Origin: Condylostoma magnum
Taxonomy: Eukaryota > Ciliophora > Heterotrichea > Heterotrichida > Condylostomatidae
Reading direction: 5' to 3'
Assembly (NCBI GenBank): GCA_920105805.1
Contig: CAKKTI010000035.1
Coordinates: 1-64,000, forward strand
Length of the DNA: 64,000 bases
Each line of letters begins with the position of its first letter. The stretch's first letter is position 1. Made by a program: the position numbers and the translations under genes. Shown here piece after piece: positions 31,128-46,082 of this stretch. The notes beneath the pieces are model-generated. The model ran no database searches. It worked only from the letters and a program-made list of their open reading frames with translations, and was not told where the DNA came from.

Positions 31128-34100
31128 TCAAGGTGGAGAGCAAAGTACAGCGATTCCTCTTAGTCTCCATATATTTTGATTCTGTGAGCCTTCAGATCTC
31201 AACTTTATATCGAAAATATAGTACTTGTCGTTTCTCTCTGGATACTTGTAACAAGGACACCTGTAATGCTGATAATCCTCGTAGTCTTTTCCTCCCTTAG
31301 TAGTGATATCCTTCAATTAAGCTCCTACTTTCACATTAGGCATTGGGACAAATGTATCCTTGTCTTACAGTTCATCAAGTTTGCAGTTTTCCTGTATATT
31401 AATTCTGGCTCCCTCTAGGAATAATCCTCTTATGTATTACCCTTCCTGTAGTGTATTTCTAGGTCTTTCTGAGAAGTCATTGGTAACCTCAGTGTTCTCA
31501 GCTACTCTATCTAAAGCCCAGTTCTCATTTTTATGTTATCTGGTAATTTCCTGTTTTACAGCAGTTAAGAATCCAGTAGGATTGAAGAAAAATCCTAGAA
31601 TAAAGATATTTGGCCTTCCATCCCTCAGCCAGTTGTTTAATTAATTATATCTTTCTTGCAACCCAGTAAACCAGGCTCCTAAATTGTTTATTACCCATGA
31701 AATCTCGTTTAGACCCATATCATACAACCAGTCCCTAGGCGTTCTAGAGTCGTATATGCTGTCTCCAGCTTCTTGTAGCTCAGGAGTAAGAATGATATTA
31801 CCAGCGTGTACTTCAATTAGTTTATTAAGAGTATCACGAGTAATTCCAAGTATATTTTAGAATCTCATTATTTCTTGGAATAAAAAGTTATTAAGAGGAG
31901 CTCCAAAACCTTTATCACCAGTTCCTCTGGCACCTGATAGCACTCTTATTTACTCACGCACATCTTGCTCAATAAAGTCATTGGGAAGTTTTGCTAGATT
32001 TTCTATAGCCTTTTCATTTATTATATCATCACGAGACTTTCCACCTGCAGAATCACTTTGTTTTGGCTGTGTTAATTAAATAGTAAGTAAAAGTTCATTA
32101 GCCTCTCTCTTTCTGTATGTAATATCAGCGTTGTTATTTAAGAAAAACAGTCTTGGTACTTCGAAGTTGGGTAATTCTCTTATGGATTACCTGTATTTTT
32201 CGATATCCATGAAATCTAGTACTTTGTATTAAGGCTGATCTCCAAAGCAGAAATTTCCCATTGTAATTTTGTCTTCAATCCACTCAAACCCGAATGACTT
32301 TATTAGCATGAAATCCATGGAATCAGTAATCCTACCTCCATACTGAATCTCAGTAACCATAAACCTGATAGTATCCACGCTTATAGGAGTATTAAGTGTT
32401 TCAGCCTGGGTCATATGCTGGTCAATAAAATGCAATGAGGCTTCTAAGTCAGATACATTAAACTCATAAGGAATACACCATCCAAGGGGTCCAAACTTCC
32501 TACGTTCAATAACCACTGAATGCATGAAACATACCACAAACGAGTACTTCCTCCACTTATCAGAATCGTGTTTCTCTAAATAATCATTATCAATAACAGT
32601 AGAGAACGTTCTTTCAAGCCCTGCCTTCACTCCTTTCGGAGCTTCCATAGTAACCTTAATGGCCATTTGCAACAAACCGATAGGGAATGAGTCCCTGGGC
32701 TCACAGGTCAGCCATAGTCTAAACTCGTCTTCAATCTCTACGTCCTTTCCTAGAATATTTTCCATTCTTGACATAAACTCTAATCCAAGATGACAGTTGT
32801 ATAGAATAACCCAGTTTCCATTGACAAAGCTTTCCTTTATAGCACGTTCTGCTATTACTTCCTGTCCTTCTCCCATGGATACCTTTTCTATATGATGCTT
32901 TCTCTTACGTTTCCCTAGTTCTTCTATAGCAGAGGTGGGATCTGCTCCAGCAGATAGTAAATATAAAGCAGGAACTCTATTGTTAGTCTCTTCCCACAGC
33001 TACTCTACCCTGTCCGTCACTGGTTTGGTGTATTCAGGTCCCAGCATAAACTCAATAAACTCGATAGCTGCTATTGTGGTTCTATCTTCTCTGAGTGCTC
33101 TTACCAGGGCCAGTTTTACAAATTTGCCTATATCGCGTTCTGCTAAAATTCTGTCGTTGAATTCAGGAATGTCTAAGTTCTCAGGGGCATCTGCTTTAAG
33201 CCAGTTTTGCCATTCTTAAGGCGCCCTACCTATAGACTCTTGCAGGTCTCGGAATATACAGAGGTTGTCTTTGCCGAAGGGATGACGGGATAGTTGTACA
33301 ACGTTCATCCATACATCGTTACTCATGAATTTTATATAAGGATTGGCCTTCTCAGACTTTATGTCCAATCCTGCCCCGGATTTAAGTAGAATGTCGATAT
33401 CATCTTGCTTCAGTTTTCCTGATATTTATAATATTTTAAGACAGTTCATCATTATGTACGTCATCTTGTCTTTTTCGAATAATCCTCTGTTTATGTAGCG
33501 ATATACAGTGTAGGTTAGTTATGTAATAATCTTAGCTGCCTTTTCTTGAGGAGTATTACCATCTTCTGCATTATCAACAGAGTCGTCATATTATTGTAAG
33601 AATTGATTAAGTGAAGTGTTGTACATCCAGTTGATATTACATATTTCTACTATAGTAAAGTACATGAGTGACCCTCTGGTAGCAACGGGTCTGTATACCT
33701 CTCTTTACTCATTAATATCTCTTTACTTCTCATCAGCCTCTATTAATTTCTACTGTACTTCAATAGCCTTACTCTTAGTATTATTCAAAGCATCAATTAG
33801 CTCAATATCATCAATTAAAGATCCAGATGTGTTTGTTAAACGTACAAGCAGTGCTTTGTTCAGTTACTCAAGCATTTTAGAACTATTAGTAATTTCTTCC
33901 AGTAGATTTTACAAAGACTCTTCCAAGGATTTCTGCTTCTTAGACAGAACTCTTCCTAGTAGTTGTTATTCCAGTCCAGTAATAGTTACAGTGAAATCGA
34001 TAATAGTGGTTTTAGCCGCTAGCTCAGGGGAGAACCTAGGATTAGACAAACGGGACGTCATATACAGCTCAAAGTCATCATCCCACTCATAAGTCTGTCC

Positions 34101-37100
34101 AGACACAATAACATACTTAGTCTTTCCCTTGACCACTATTTACTTCTCCATGATAGGATCTAGCTCAGGGTCAATCTCATGCTCTATGTTTTCAATCAGT
34201 AATGGAACTCCTTACTCTAAGCAGAACCTCACTTTCTCCATAAATTTACCACTTAGTTAAGTAACAATCAAATTTTCAGCCTTCATATTCATAATCCACT
34301 TAACAGCCTGTCCTTGGGGATCAATCATCAGTGGGAACCTGGAACTCCTAGTAACCATAATACCATTTTAAGTAGAAAGATCATCCTTAGGCAGCCCTTA
34401 CAAATTCCACTCAGCCACAATTGTCTTCTCAATCAAAAATGAAGTCAAGTCTAGATTAAGTGTAACTGGTACATTGTTTTGCTTTAAATCACTAATAAAG
34501 TAATCTTTCATCAACATATTTCTAAACTCAGAGTTAAAAGGTCCACAATACGACACAAAAGCAGTGGCAACAGCAACGTCGCCTACCAGTCTTCTTTTAG
34601 TATCAGCAAAGTTATTAGAATCCTCAGTCCATCTTATCTTTTCATCACTTAGACTGGATATCAATTTATTAGCTTAGGCTGTTTTCCTTTTCATTCTATT
34701 AGCACTGTCTTCCAACTCCTTCTTCTTAGCCAGTTCCGAAGCTACAAATGCGTTTAGACTGTCTAACTTATCCTATGATTCCTTTAGCTCCGCCTCTGCC
34801 TCCTCTAAAGCCTGAGTAGCTACAGTTAACCTTTGCTCTTGTATAGCCAAGAAGTCCATTTTAGGCTTTACTATCTTAGAAGCCTCGTGGTACTGAACCA
34901 TAGCTCCTACCCATACACACATACCAGTAGCAGCTCCACTAGCAGCTCTTGCAGTCTCAGGATTGAAATGTTCTAAGGACAAATAAGGCTCTAGTAGCTC
35001 ACATGTCTCGTCATTTATGTTATCCTTGTCGTAATTAGAGAAATCAATGAGCCTGCTAAGGAAATTAGAACTGTTAGTTAGTTGTTTACCGTATTGTTCA
35101 AATGAGTCATCAATAAAGTCTAAGTTTCCTTTACGGAACTTCAATGTACGTTCTTTTACTGGCACAACCGGCTGATGCATTAGGATCAAAGTACCGTCCA
35201 CTATAAGACGAATTACATCTACAGGGTTTCTGTTAGTTTTAAACTCATTGATATCCTTAGGAGTGATAGAATCAACTGCTTTCAGGGCGTTTTCTAGGAA
35301 AGGTAAAGCAGCTTCTAATTACTTGTTTGCTATTTCTCTTTCTGCGTTGATTTCTTCAGCCTTTTACAAACAGTCCTCTTTTTTCTTACTAACTGCCTCT
35401 GTTTAAGCTGTTGCTTTAGCTTCTTCTACCTTCAAATCTGCAAGCATTGCCTCTGCCTTTCTATCAGCCTCTGCTATCTTAACCTGTTCCTACTCTAAAA
35501 TACGCTGATTCTTCTTTACATCCTCCTCAGCCTCTTTTAGTTTGCTAAGTCCAAGTCCCACTCTTTCCTCCAATACTTCAATTTCCTCAACTTTTTATAA
35601 GTAAACTTCCTTGTAGGATGACAGGAAGGAAAGGTAAGATTTAGGGGTTACGTGCACTTGTCTTCTCATTTTTGAGTAGTATATATCACATACTGATCTA
35701 ACCATATCGTGTACTTTTCCCATATGTTCAGTAAGACATGTTTTTACCTCCGGTGTGCAATGTATGTTGAAATCACTGGTTTATTGGGTGGAAACTGATA
35801 CAAGGGCGTCTTGAGGCCATGACAAGAACCAGTTTATAGTACAGCCGTTGAATACAGCAGGGAATTTCCTAAATCTTTCTCTGAATTTATCACCTACAGG
35901 ACTGAAGCATAGAACTATATGCAAATTGCTTCTCACTCTATCTATAAAGTATTAGTACAACTCTAAATTAGTAGGCTCTGAGTTAGGACGTTCCTTTGTC
36001 CAGATTTACCTCATATCAGCCAGTATTATATCACGCTCTTCCTTAGGTAGTAGTCCAGCTACTTCTCCTGTACTGAGAATACTATTGATAAATTCTAAGA
36101 AATACTCTTGCTTTATCTCAGCATCTGTCATTATAAAAGTAGTCTTTTTAGCCTCGTGTCCTGACCACTTATACAGTTAAAGTAAATCTGCAAATAGTGC
36201 ATTTTAGTTGTAAGTTTTAGTCAACTATATTTAATGAGTAACATGACGTCCTATAAACGCTGCAAGCTTTGTAAGACTCTGCTTACCTGACCCTCCTACA
36301 CCTACAAGCATAGTGCTACCTCTGTCCATCTGTATAATTCTGGAAATTCTCATTAAGTATCTAATAGCATCGTCAAATAGCACTAGGTTCATTGTTTTAC
36401 CGTGACTTTGTTTGTTATATTGGTCTAAAAAGCCGTCGAGTTTCTTCTTGATAACTGGGATTGATTTTATAGCCTCATATATCTTAGGAGCCTCCTCTTC
36501 TAGCTCTCCGTCTTCATTGTATACATCCTTACGTTGGAAATCTGCGAATAGTATGCTATCCCCCAATGCAGCCTCCGTTTCAGGGCTGAATTACTCCTCT
36601 GTTACCTTTTTAAGCATCGCTGTAAACTCTTCTTTGTTGCTTAAAGTAGTCAACTTATCTGAGAACACACGTTCACACTCATGCTTCCACAAACCTACTA
36701 AAAAGTCTGATGGCTTCAAATTTCCAATGTTCTTGGCTTTCAAAATAACACTGACTCCTTCTCTTGTTTTGATTATTTCAAAAACTCCCTGGAATACTCT
36801 TGACAGTTCTCTCATGTTAAAGAGATAATGGAATTAACTAGGAGTTGGTAAGAATCTTTTCTTTACTCTGTCCCAGAGTACAATAGTGGCATTTACTAGT
36901 TTCTAAGATGTATCAACAACTTCTTGGTTATTAAACATTCTCATGGTAAAGAACGCCCTGATGATTTCACCGTATATGTTATCTATGGAGTCCCTAGTGG
37001 GCAGAGTCATGTTAAATCCGAAGAAAAGACGTTTTAGACGGTCTGGAATATCGTTTTTACCACCTCCTGGGTGATTCATTGCTCCTATGAATTTAAGGTT

Positions 37101-40100
37101 AGAGATTTACTTAAAGTCTCCTATATTATCCTTGTCTAGGAAGTAATAACCTCCTTGATCAATAATTTATCGCACAATTTCTAAAGTAATTTAATCTCCC
37201 CAACTGTTAACAAAAGGCATTGACATATCATCAATAAAGACTATCATTAGTTTGTTATTTGGAGGTGCATAATTACGTCCATTTTTCTTCTCTAGATCTT
37301 AGTCCATTCCATCTTAAAACATTCTAGGAGTTGTAGCACTTGAGAAGTTCATCTTTTTCAGTACTTTATCATCTTTTAGTTTATTTGTGTACATTAGAAT
37401 TGTAGAAGTTTTAGCTGTACCTGCTCCTCCTATGAGAAGTAGTTGTTTTCTGTATTCGTGCTTGAGTGGTATATTTAGGATTTTTTCCATAAGCCATTCA
37501 GCTCTAGTTGAGTCCATAGTTGGGATAAGAAGAGAAGCAAATTGCACTTTTCCAGATTTTTGCCAGGGGTCAGCCTGCCATTTTGACCAGTTTTTGGAAC
37601 TATCTAACCCATACTCGTATACAGTATCACCTGCAGTGTCAATATTAGGCAAAGGAGTTTCTAAGGTTTGCAAATATTAATGGAACTTAACTCTTTCTTC
37701 CTAGTCAAACATACCTCCAAGGGTCCAGATAATACAGAAAACTATAATTCTTTCATATTAAATCGGCTGTAAGGTTGATTCTGCCATTTGATCTAATAAA
37801 ACAGTTAACAGGGTGATTAAGCTACTTATAGCAACAGCATTGTTTTAGTTCATAGCAGGATAGATTCTCCCTCCAAACTTAAACATATTAACCAGCATAT
37901 TGTGATTCTGGAAGTATTTCATTATGATTTCCCTACAAATCTCAGCTTCCTCTCCTCTGCCAGTAGTAGTTACTTTTTATGACTATGTCCTACATCTAGC
38001 CCAATTTCTAATCAAAGGCTCCCATCCCAATTCCTCCTCTGATATATACACAATTCCACATCTAGACACAGTAGCTGGAGAAGCATTCCTCAGATTCTCT
38101 ACTTCAAACACAAGTTTAACATTATCAGTCATAGCAATTCTATCGTTATTAGGCAAAGTCAGGATTTTGTTATCATCCAAAACAGTATTCAAGCTTTCAA
38201 TCCACAGAGTATCAACAGGTCCATCACACATAATCCATGTATTATTCTTATTGTTTTTATTATTGCATTTCTGCCACATAGTTGAAAACACTCCAGGCAT
38301 CCACTCATCAGTAATAGGAATCTTCCTTCCATACAGTTCATCAGCAGTAATAGCCTTAGGATTTAGCCTGTTGATATTATGCTTTACAGTTAACTACGAA
38401 AGTGCCTTGGTCAGCACAGTGTATATAGAACTTTTTCCAGTACCAGTGGGCCCAACCATCATAAACCCATGTCTAACCTTACAAATCTCATATAATTGGA
38501 TAATCTTAGCATACCAACTAGGATGATCAATCAACTCCTCCTCCTCAATTGCCTATCTCAACGCTACTTCCATCTAACCATGATCACTAGCCTTTGGATC
38601 AGGCTGATCTGGGAAAATATCCTTCAACAATTACAAAAACAGTCCCACATCATCTTTCACAAGCTTGGAGAAGTTACCATCCCTCAGGGTTCTCATAAGA
38701 AGCATTTCCTCATTTGCTTGTCTCTATTCTCTTTTAGTCTCTCCAGCTGTTCTTAGCAGTGCAATGATATTTCTTAATCCGAAGTCATAATGACGTTGCT
38801 TTGAGAGTTACTCTTCACACAGTGCGTAAAGCACTGTGAATTTCTTGGATAAATCATCGTAGTTGTCATAACCACAAGAGGCAAGGAAGGTTCTGATAAT
38901 AAACAGTCTATTAGGAACCATCATAGCAACTGATCTGAATAGTACTTTAAGGTTTTCCGGAAGATTTTGCCTTCCAGCATATCCGGGATTCATTGTAATA
39001 AAGTAAGCCATGGTTGGAATCAGTAGAATTGGATAGTTTTCACCCGGGAAATAACAGTATTTGTCCTTATTTGCCTTAGCTTTAGTGATTGCCTGTACTT
39101 GCATAGCTACCACACTTAGTACTTCTAGAAGAATTCTATTAAACTCATCAAAGCAGCCCCACAGACCACTTTAAGCTAATCCCTTGAAAATACCAGCCAT
39201 ATCTTTGTAGCGATGCTGGTCACCACAGTTAGTTACTACCACAAACACTCCTAAGGTTCTTCCTAGATCTTTCACTGTTTCAGTCTTTCCTGTACCTGCT
39301 GGGCCTGCTGGAGCACCTCCGTAGTTCATTCCAAGGGCCTGTGCTAGTGTTATGTAGCATTTGTCTGTTAGAGGAGTAATTACTAGCCTACTCTTAATAC
39401 CCAGATACTCCCATAAATACTCAAAGTTTTAATCAGTAATAGAAATCACACAGGTGTCCTCGCTGCCTCTCCAGTAAATCCTAGTTCTCTTCAGCCAGTC
39501 GAAACTATTGGCTGAGTTAGCCTTGCTAGTAGTGTCCTTGCCTAAATTACTAACAATTTCATCTAATACATCACGTTGATGTACATGAATAGTAACTAAT
39601 GTTTCTATATTGCAACGTTCTAATTTGTTTAACTACGACATGCACAGGTCTCTTAAAACCTCCCATAGTTATCCCATAAGCTTTTTCTTTTCATCAGCAA
39701 TCCTTCTATCCTTTGCCTTCTCAAGACACTCCTATACATGATGCGTCCACAGCATCTGAAGTCCGACTAGATCTACCTGGGCGCAGTATCTCACTAAGAA
39801 CTCGTTGAACGGAATCTAAGTAACATCTCTAGACGCATTCCTCATGATCTCCTTAATAGTATGCTGCATAGCAACTTCTAGCTTCTTAAGCCAGTCTTCT
39901 ATGTTTCCTTCCGCCTTAACAGGTTCAGCCAGTTCTAATGGCTCTTCGAATCCACCATAACCTCCTATCATATGTGTTATCAGTTTCCTATCCATTTTAT
40001 CAAATTACACCTTTTCAATTGCATCAAACAGTAATTCGAGGAAAGGTTGTATACTTGTGGGCTCACTACCCTAACTCAGTATGGAAAGCAGTACAGCGTC

Positions 40101-43100
40101 AGATTGGAAGAAAAATCTAGCAAATTTGTTACGTTTTGACTCTAAATACTCATTCAAAGAGCTTTAACAACTCTCCAGTGCTTCTTTTATTGAAGGTAAG
40201 AACTTTTTAAGCATATCGTCTTAACAGCACTCTATTACCTTTTAAGTATCAGAGGCCTTTTCCATGATTTTCACCCAGTTTTTATCAGTGTTTTAGAATA
40301 ACCTGGCCTCGGTGGGCATTTGCCTTGAAATATCTCCTTGCATAAACACAGGTTCCAAGGATTACCACATAACTTACACTCTTTGCCATAGATCGATAGT
40401 TTCCGATACATCAGAGAACACTTCTAGATATTTGACCACTTCAGCCTTGAAAGGAGTAACATGCTTCATAGCATTCATAGTAGTCAATGCAGCTTGGGCC
40501 TCTTCAAGATTTTCCTGCACTTCATTCACTCTACCTCCAAGCCTGCAGTAATACTCTCTGTTTCTATAAGTATCAAAATCAAATACTTCATTGTCCCACT
40601 GTTGTTTAATCTCTACAAGTTATTCCTCAATTTTCATCTGTTTATCCGCAGATTCTATAATTTCCTCAATTTCTTCCTTATAATCTAGCAAATTAGCCTC
40701 TAGTAGCTTACTTAGATAGAACATATCCTCAGTTCCAGTGCTAAACTCCGTTTTAGTGATTTCTTTCAAGGAAGCCCAATGTCTAGGCTGTATGGACTTT
40801 TTACTTAAATCCTTTAACATTGGTAATATTTCTACAAAATCATCGATTTCCTTCTTCAGTTCTATATATGCGTCCCATTCCTTCAATTACCTTGGCAGTC
40901 TCCTACACTGTACACTGAATAAGTCAACTTAATCCTTCATTTCATCAATCTTGTCCACTGCTTCGGACCACAGCATATCCTTCCAGCTGTTTACGTTATC
41001 CAGTACTTAATTATACAAATCATACAACTGTGATAACAAGTCCAGCTCCTTTTTAGTCTATTCTAGTTTTACATAAGGCTGATGAGGAAGGTTAAACAAG
41101 GCCTCGGCTGCAAAATTGACTTCAAAGTTTCTATCACGTACTGAGTACTCTTCCTTAAAACGACGTAGTCGCTCATTAGCCTCTCTTGGCACAATTCCTT
41201 ACACCATTGGACCATTAACCTCATAGTCTTTTCGGAATTCCTCTACATCATGTATCAAAAACTTAACACCTTTGATAAGCTCCAGTTTAAATTAGTTTTG
41301 GGTTTAATTCAATGCATTTTACTTCATCTCTGCTTAGTCTACCAGATTCTTCCATTTGCTTCTGAGTACATGTCTTTGGTCCTGCTCGTCTTTTTCCATC
41401 GCAGTGTCCATGTAGTAGTCTAGAATTGTGTACATGTCTATAATAGGCTTGAATTCTAGCTCTATTTCACCCTCCTTTTAACGGATTTCTCTTAAAGTAC
41501 CCATCACACTTCCTAAGGTGTCAATACCAGTTGCTTCTTTCTTCAGCTTAGCTTCGGTTTAGTTTATGTATTCCAGTACGTTGTCAAGCCTAAAGCGTGC
41601 TCTTTTGTGCAGATCTCTTGAAAACGCTTCGTTCCATTTGTTTACATAGTTGGTCAGTCCTTCTTTTATCTTATCAGTTTGAAGGGCCATTGCTCCTATT
41701 TGATTAGTTCTCTCTATTTATTCAATCTCTTGTCTAACTGACAAGAAATACTTAAGCTTTTCTTCAAAATCGTCTAGAGATGGGTCTTTTCTTGAGAATT
41801 GTTGTAGTTTTTTCTCTATATCTTCCTCCCATAGCCAACAATACCGCATAAATGTGTTGAGATAATCCCCGACTAGGTTCTTAGTACCGTGGATAGACCC
41901 AGTCAATAGTAAAATAACCTTTACAATTTCTCTATCCATAGCGATGATATCATAGAAGCTCTTCTTTTCTTCGTTATCTGGAATGTCCTATTGGAACCAA
42001 TTAACTACAGACTTAGAACACTTTAATACAGCTATGGCAGCTCTGTTGATATGTTCTTGTACATCGTCTAAGGAGGGGTCAATAGTAACGAATACTCTGT
42101 TAGACTCTGTTTCTATGTTGACTGTAACCTCGAAGAAAGGAGACTGTTCTGCTGGTATATTAGCTCCTTGGACTCTCTTACCACATACTCTTTCCTTCAT
42201 AGCATTCAGAGAGTTTTTGGTACAATGGAGTAAAGCTTGGTACATTGTCCAGTTGTAGTACTTCTTAAGCTTTATTATCTCATCTTAGTTTATTTGCTGT
42301 ATATGCTGGTCTAAAGGATAAGCATTGATAGTGGCTAGGAGATCATCAACAGCTCTTTCTACTTCTATGTTTTTACTCATCAAATATTAAGTTTGTTTCC
42401 TAGCTGATTTTTGTTATAAGTCCACAAACTGCTCCTGAGAGTATGTTTTTCCTTATTCCGGCATTTTTACTAGAATTACCTTAGAGATTGACTTAAGGTT
42501 GTTTTCAATACGGTTTTCTATTATATCGTTAATACTTATTATAAGTTGTTCTAGCTTTTAAAGCCCTGAGTGTACATGATATAAGTACCCTTCTATATTC
42601 ATAGAAGTCCAAGTCAAGGTGACCATTCCGGGTCTTAGTTTGTATTCCAGATCCTCTAAATGAGGTCCGAGTAAAGGCCTAGTGATCGGCCTTATTTTAG
42701 CCAGTACTCTTTCGTATTCCTTTAGTAAATAGTCTAGTTCATTGTAGTACTACTTAAACTTATCCTCTTATAACAACACAATTCTAGCACTTTCTGGTAT
42801 TTCTACACCCATTCTATCTAAGCACTTTGCCTCTCTTATCAGTTAGAATATTTCATCATCGAAATTAACGTGCAATTTAGTGTCTTCAGTTTTCCATATG
42901 AGAGTTGCTTGTAATCCAGCCTTACTTCTTTCAATTTCATTACACCATGCTTATAAGAACATGATTTCAAATAGGGTTAAAGTTTGACCTATTCTGTTGT
43001 ATAGGGATATATATGGTCTGTGTTCTCTGGCCTTTTTTATCTCATCTGGGAATCTTTCCATTGGTTCTTGTATTCTGTGGAAAAGATGTCGGGCCCATAG

Positions 43101-44900
43101 TATATTACCAGCAACAGTAGGCATGTTTCTCACTAAGGGAGGACCACTCTTCCATTGCATGTACTCTGATTTTATAGTATCCATTGTAATACCATAATTA
43201 CTGAAAATCAAGTTGTATTTCATCTACAGCTCAGATTAAAGACTGTCTCTTTTTAGTATAGATTAGAATTTCTTTAACAAGTTCAACGCATCATCTGTGT
43301 TTTAAGCTTTTTCAAAGCTTCTGTTAATAAATCCCTACAAATCTTGCTCTTACTTGGAAATATTAACATTAAACTCTACAAATCTCCTATCAAAATTGAT
43401 ATTGTTGTAGTCGAGTAAGTCATGCCTTTGGGCCTTGAAGTCTTCTATATGTTTTTTGAAATCATTGATTAAATCATCCATGTTTTCTAATTTGTGGTCT
43501 GAAAGTGAGTTGAATTGCCTTACAGTAGTAAACATATCAATTAATTTGGTGAGTCTTCTACAAAACAAGTCAAATTTACCGAAAATTTGGTTCTTCGAGA
43601 AATCAAACTGCTTTCCTTTAGGCATTGCTTACAGTTTTTCCCTGGTCAGCTCATACTGAGCTTAATAGGCTTCCTTTAGTCGGATACACCCTTACATTGT
43701 TTCAATTAACTAGTCAGGATTTCTGTCCCATAGCTTGTCAACTGGCTATCTCTATAGAATAGTATCCTTGCAGTTCTTAATCATCTAGTTAGTAATTTTC
43801 ATAAACAATTAAGTCATTTTCTCTGTAGTGTTATAATACCTAGCAATAGTATGTATCATTTTCACAGAATTCATTAAAGCAGGAAGACTATCAATGATAG
43901 TTTAAGGAGTTCCAGTGTACAAGGGCTCTATAAACTTCTCTAATGTAGTCAAGTACTTTACATTGTCCTTAGCCTCATTCAATGCCTCTGTGATTTTGAT
44001 ATCCACGCTTTTCCATTAGTTAAGAAGCATCATTATATTCTCCTTGCTTCTACTTTACTGCTCACTGGTCATTTTGCTTACTTAGTTGAGTACCTGTCTT
44101 ACAAAATTGACCTCTTTACTCTTCTTCTGTTCATTTATAGACGTGAGTCTCTGATTCCTACTTCTCCAATAATCCAGCTCTGTTCTAGGACCTAAATCAT
44201 TGCTTTCCCACTTCGTCTCATTCCCTTCCTCTACATAATTTTCAATTTCATTGATCCACTCCTGCATAAGCTTCTCATAATGTGCAACAGCCCTGTCATT
44301 TTCAGCTGCTTCCTTTACATTTTCAAACTCGAACTCTTTGCTAGGTTTCCGCAGTTTCACTCCGCCTGTCATAGATTTGATAGCCTCAGTCAACTCCTCA
44401 GAGAACTTTTTAAGGCCTTGAGTCAACTCCTGTACTTACTCCTCATCGCACTCGCCCCAGTCGCCGGGGTCCATCTGCGTAATCAACGGTACATAAGCAC
44501 TGCTTATTATATTGTCCAGACTTGTAATAGGAGAGGCTCCAATTTCTCCAAAGGTAACATCGTTATCATTTGCTATGGAAAGATTAACTGTCTTTCCTTC
44601 AGCAGTGTTTCTGTAGAAGAAGATGCCTCGCTGCTTTATCTTAACAGAGTCGCCGTAGGTAAGGAAAAGAGAGGGCTGTTAGTGGTGGTTGTCGATAAAG
44701 TCATCAGAAATGTGGTTAGACTCGACAGATTGGCGGTAGATTAAGATCTTTGGAGGTCCATTTCCACGTAGGAAGTCTGTTATTGTCCCGTAGTTCTCTG
44801 GCTCTCTGAACCAGTCCTCTATTAAAAACTCCTCCATCTCAAAACTGTCAGCCACTGTCTAAGCCATCCACGAGTGACGGTTTGTCAGGGTATTTGCCAT
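31128..44900 (-). CDS. Outer-arm dynein heavy chain, gamma/DNAH5-DNAH8 type
   Basis: 4,590 codons in a single unbroken frame. The tail begins [60 protein letters not shown] and [13 protein letters not shown] are characteristic of axonemal gamma-type heavy chains. Four P-loops are visible: [15 protein letters not shown] in AAA1 (residue about 1865, hydrolytic site), GPTGTGKSS in AAA2 (about 2150), GGAGTAKTS in AAA3 (about 2490) and [16 protein letters not shown] in AAA4 (about 2865). The stalk and microtubule-binding domain lie at about 3090-3400, then AAA5-6 and a C-terminal domain ending [15 protein letters not shown]. Many TAA/TAG codons read as Gln. The protein drives ciliary beating and docks on outer doublets. 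Confidence 0.95.
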
Positions 44901-45014
44901 TTTTATTATAGTATAACTGCCATCAATTGCTTGAAATTCTGATAAAAATGTCTTGTAGGGAAATTGCAGTTAGTTTTAGTTAGACAAAACAATTGACTAA
45001 GTACTAATAAAAAT

Positions 45015-45998
45015 ATGTCTGATTTTATACCTTGGGAGATTGATATGCTGAATACGTCGTTGTGTCCTTTTAATAACAGCCACGTTATCAGTGACAGCTC
45101 AGCATTTAGAGAGCATATAGACCACTGTAAGAAGACTGCAAACCCGAATATTATTGCAAATATTAAGGTGTGTCCTTATAGTCCTCTGCACATATTTCTA
45201 AGAGAGTCTCAGCTTTAGTATCACATTCCTAGATGTTATTGCCATCCTAAGAGAATTTATTAGCCTATAACCTCTAATGGAAAACTGATTTCCAAAAACA
45301 ATTTGTCCTTTGTGGACTGTGAGTATTACAAATTCCATAAAATTAGACAGGATATCTCCTTTGCTGTTAATAAACACTACTAAACGTGTCCTTATAAAAC
45401 CACGTAGCCTTCACAGCCTGTAGTTAAAACTTACAAAAAAATGTAGACATCTAACTCCACTAGCTACACACTGTTCCGGGATAATAAAGATCTATAGAAG
45501 AATATTAACTCTGTAAGGTCCTAACTACAAACCACGGAGTAGAGAGTAAACTAGTAGCAGAATGAAATCGATAATCTGATATTGAATAATAAGTTTATAA
45601 GTCAGCAGTACGATCAAAGTCTTGAAGTCATTAAACAGCTTAAACTTCAAATCTCTGAAAAAGATAAGAAAATATAGGATTAATCTAAGTAATTGGCCTA
45701 AACTTGTGATTTATTACAGGAAAATGATATCGAGTTTTCCTTTACCCCTGAGTTGGTTTAATAATAGGAATAATCATAAGAAAAGTCTGAAATAGCACTT
45801 GACTGGCAACTTTGCCAGGCCTGTGTGACAAATATAAAAAATACAGTTAATAACCCTTGCGGGCATTTAGTATACTGCAATGAATGTGTAGATAAAATAG
45901 TATACCGCATAGAAAACCCCACCTGTTCGATCAACTATGCCAAGTGTCCAATATGTAGAGAGGATATCAAAACCTTCAACTTTGCTTATGCGTACTAG
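45015..45998 (+). CDS. Tandem CHHC zinc fingers, coiled coil and RING
   Basis: 327 aa. The N-terminus has two CHHC fingers of the U11-48K/gametocyte-specific-factor type: CPFNNSHVI...REHIDHC and CPYSPLHIF...QYHIPRC, then a third less certain unit (DCEYYKFHKI, NKHYQTCPY). These fingers bind RNA or splice sites in known members. A coiled coil (about residues 165-245) leads to a C-terminal RING (CQACVTNIKN, PCGHLVYCNEC, KCPICRED) like those of IAP/MIB ligases. The combination suggests an RNA-linked ubiquitin ligase, which is inference. Start 114 nt from the divergent dynein start. Stop TAG 45996. Confidence 0.8.
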
Positions 45999-46082
45999 GT
46001 AGTATAGTTTATAAATGGAAAATAGTTAACCATTAAAATAACAACAAATTCCCATATACTAACTTTAAAGCTATATTAATAC

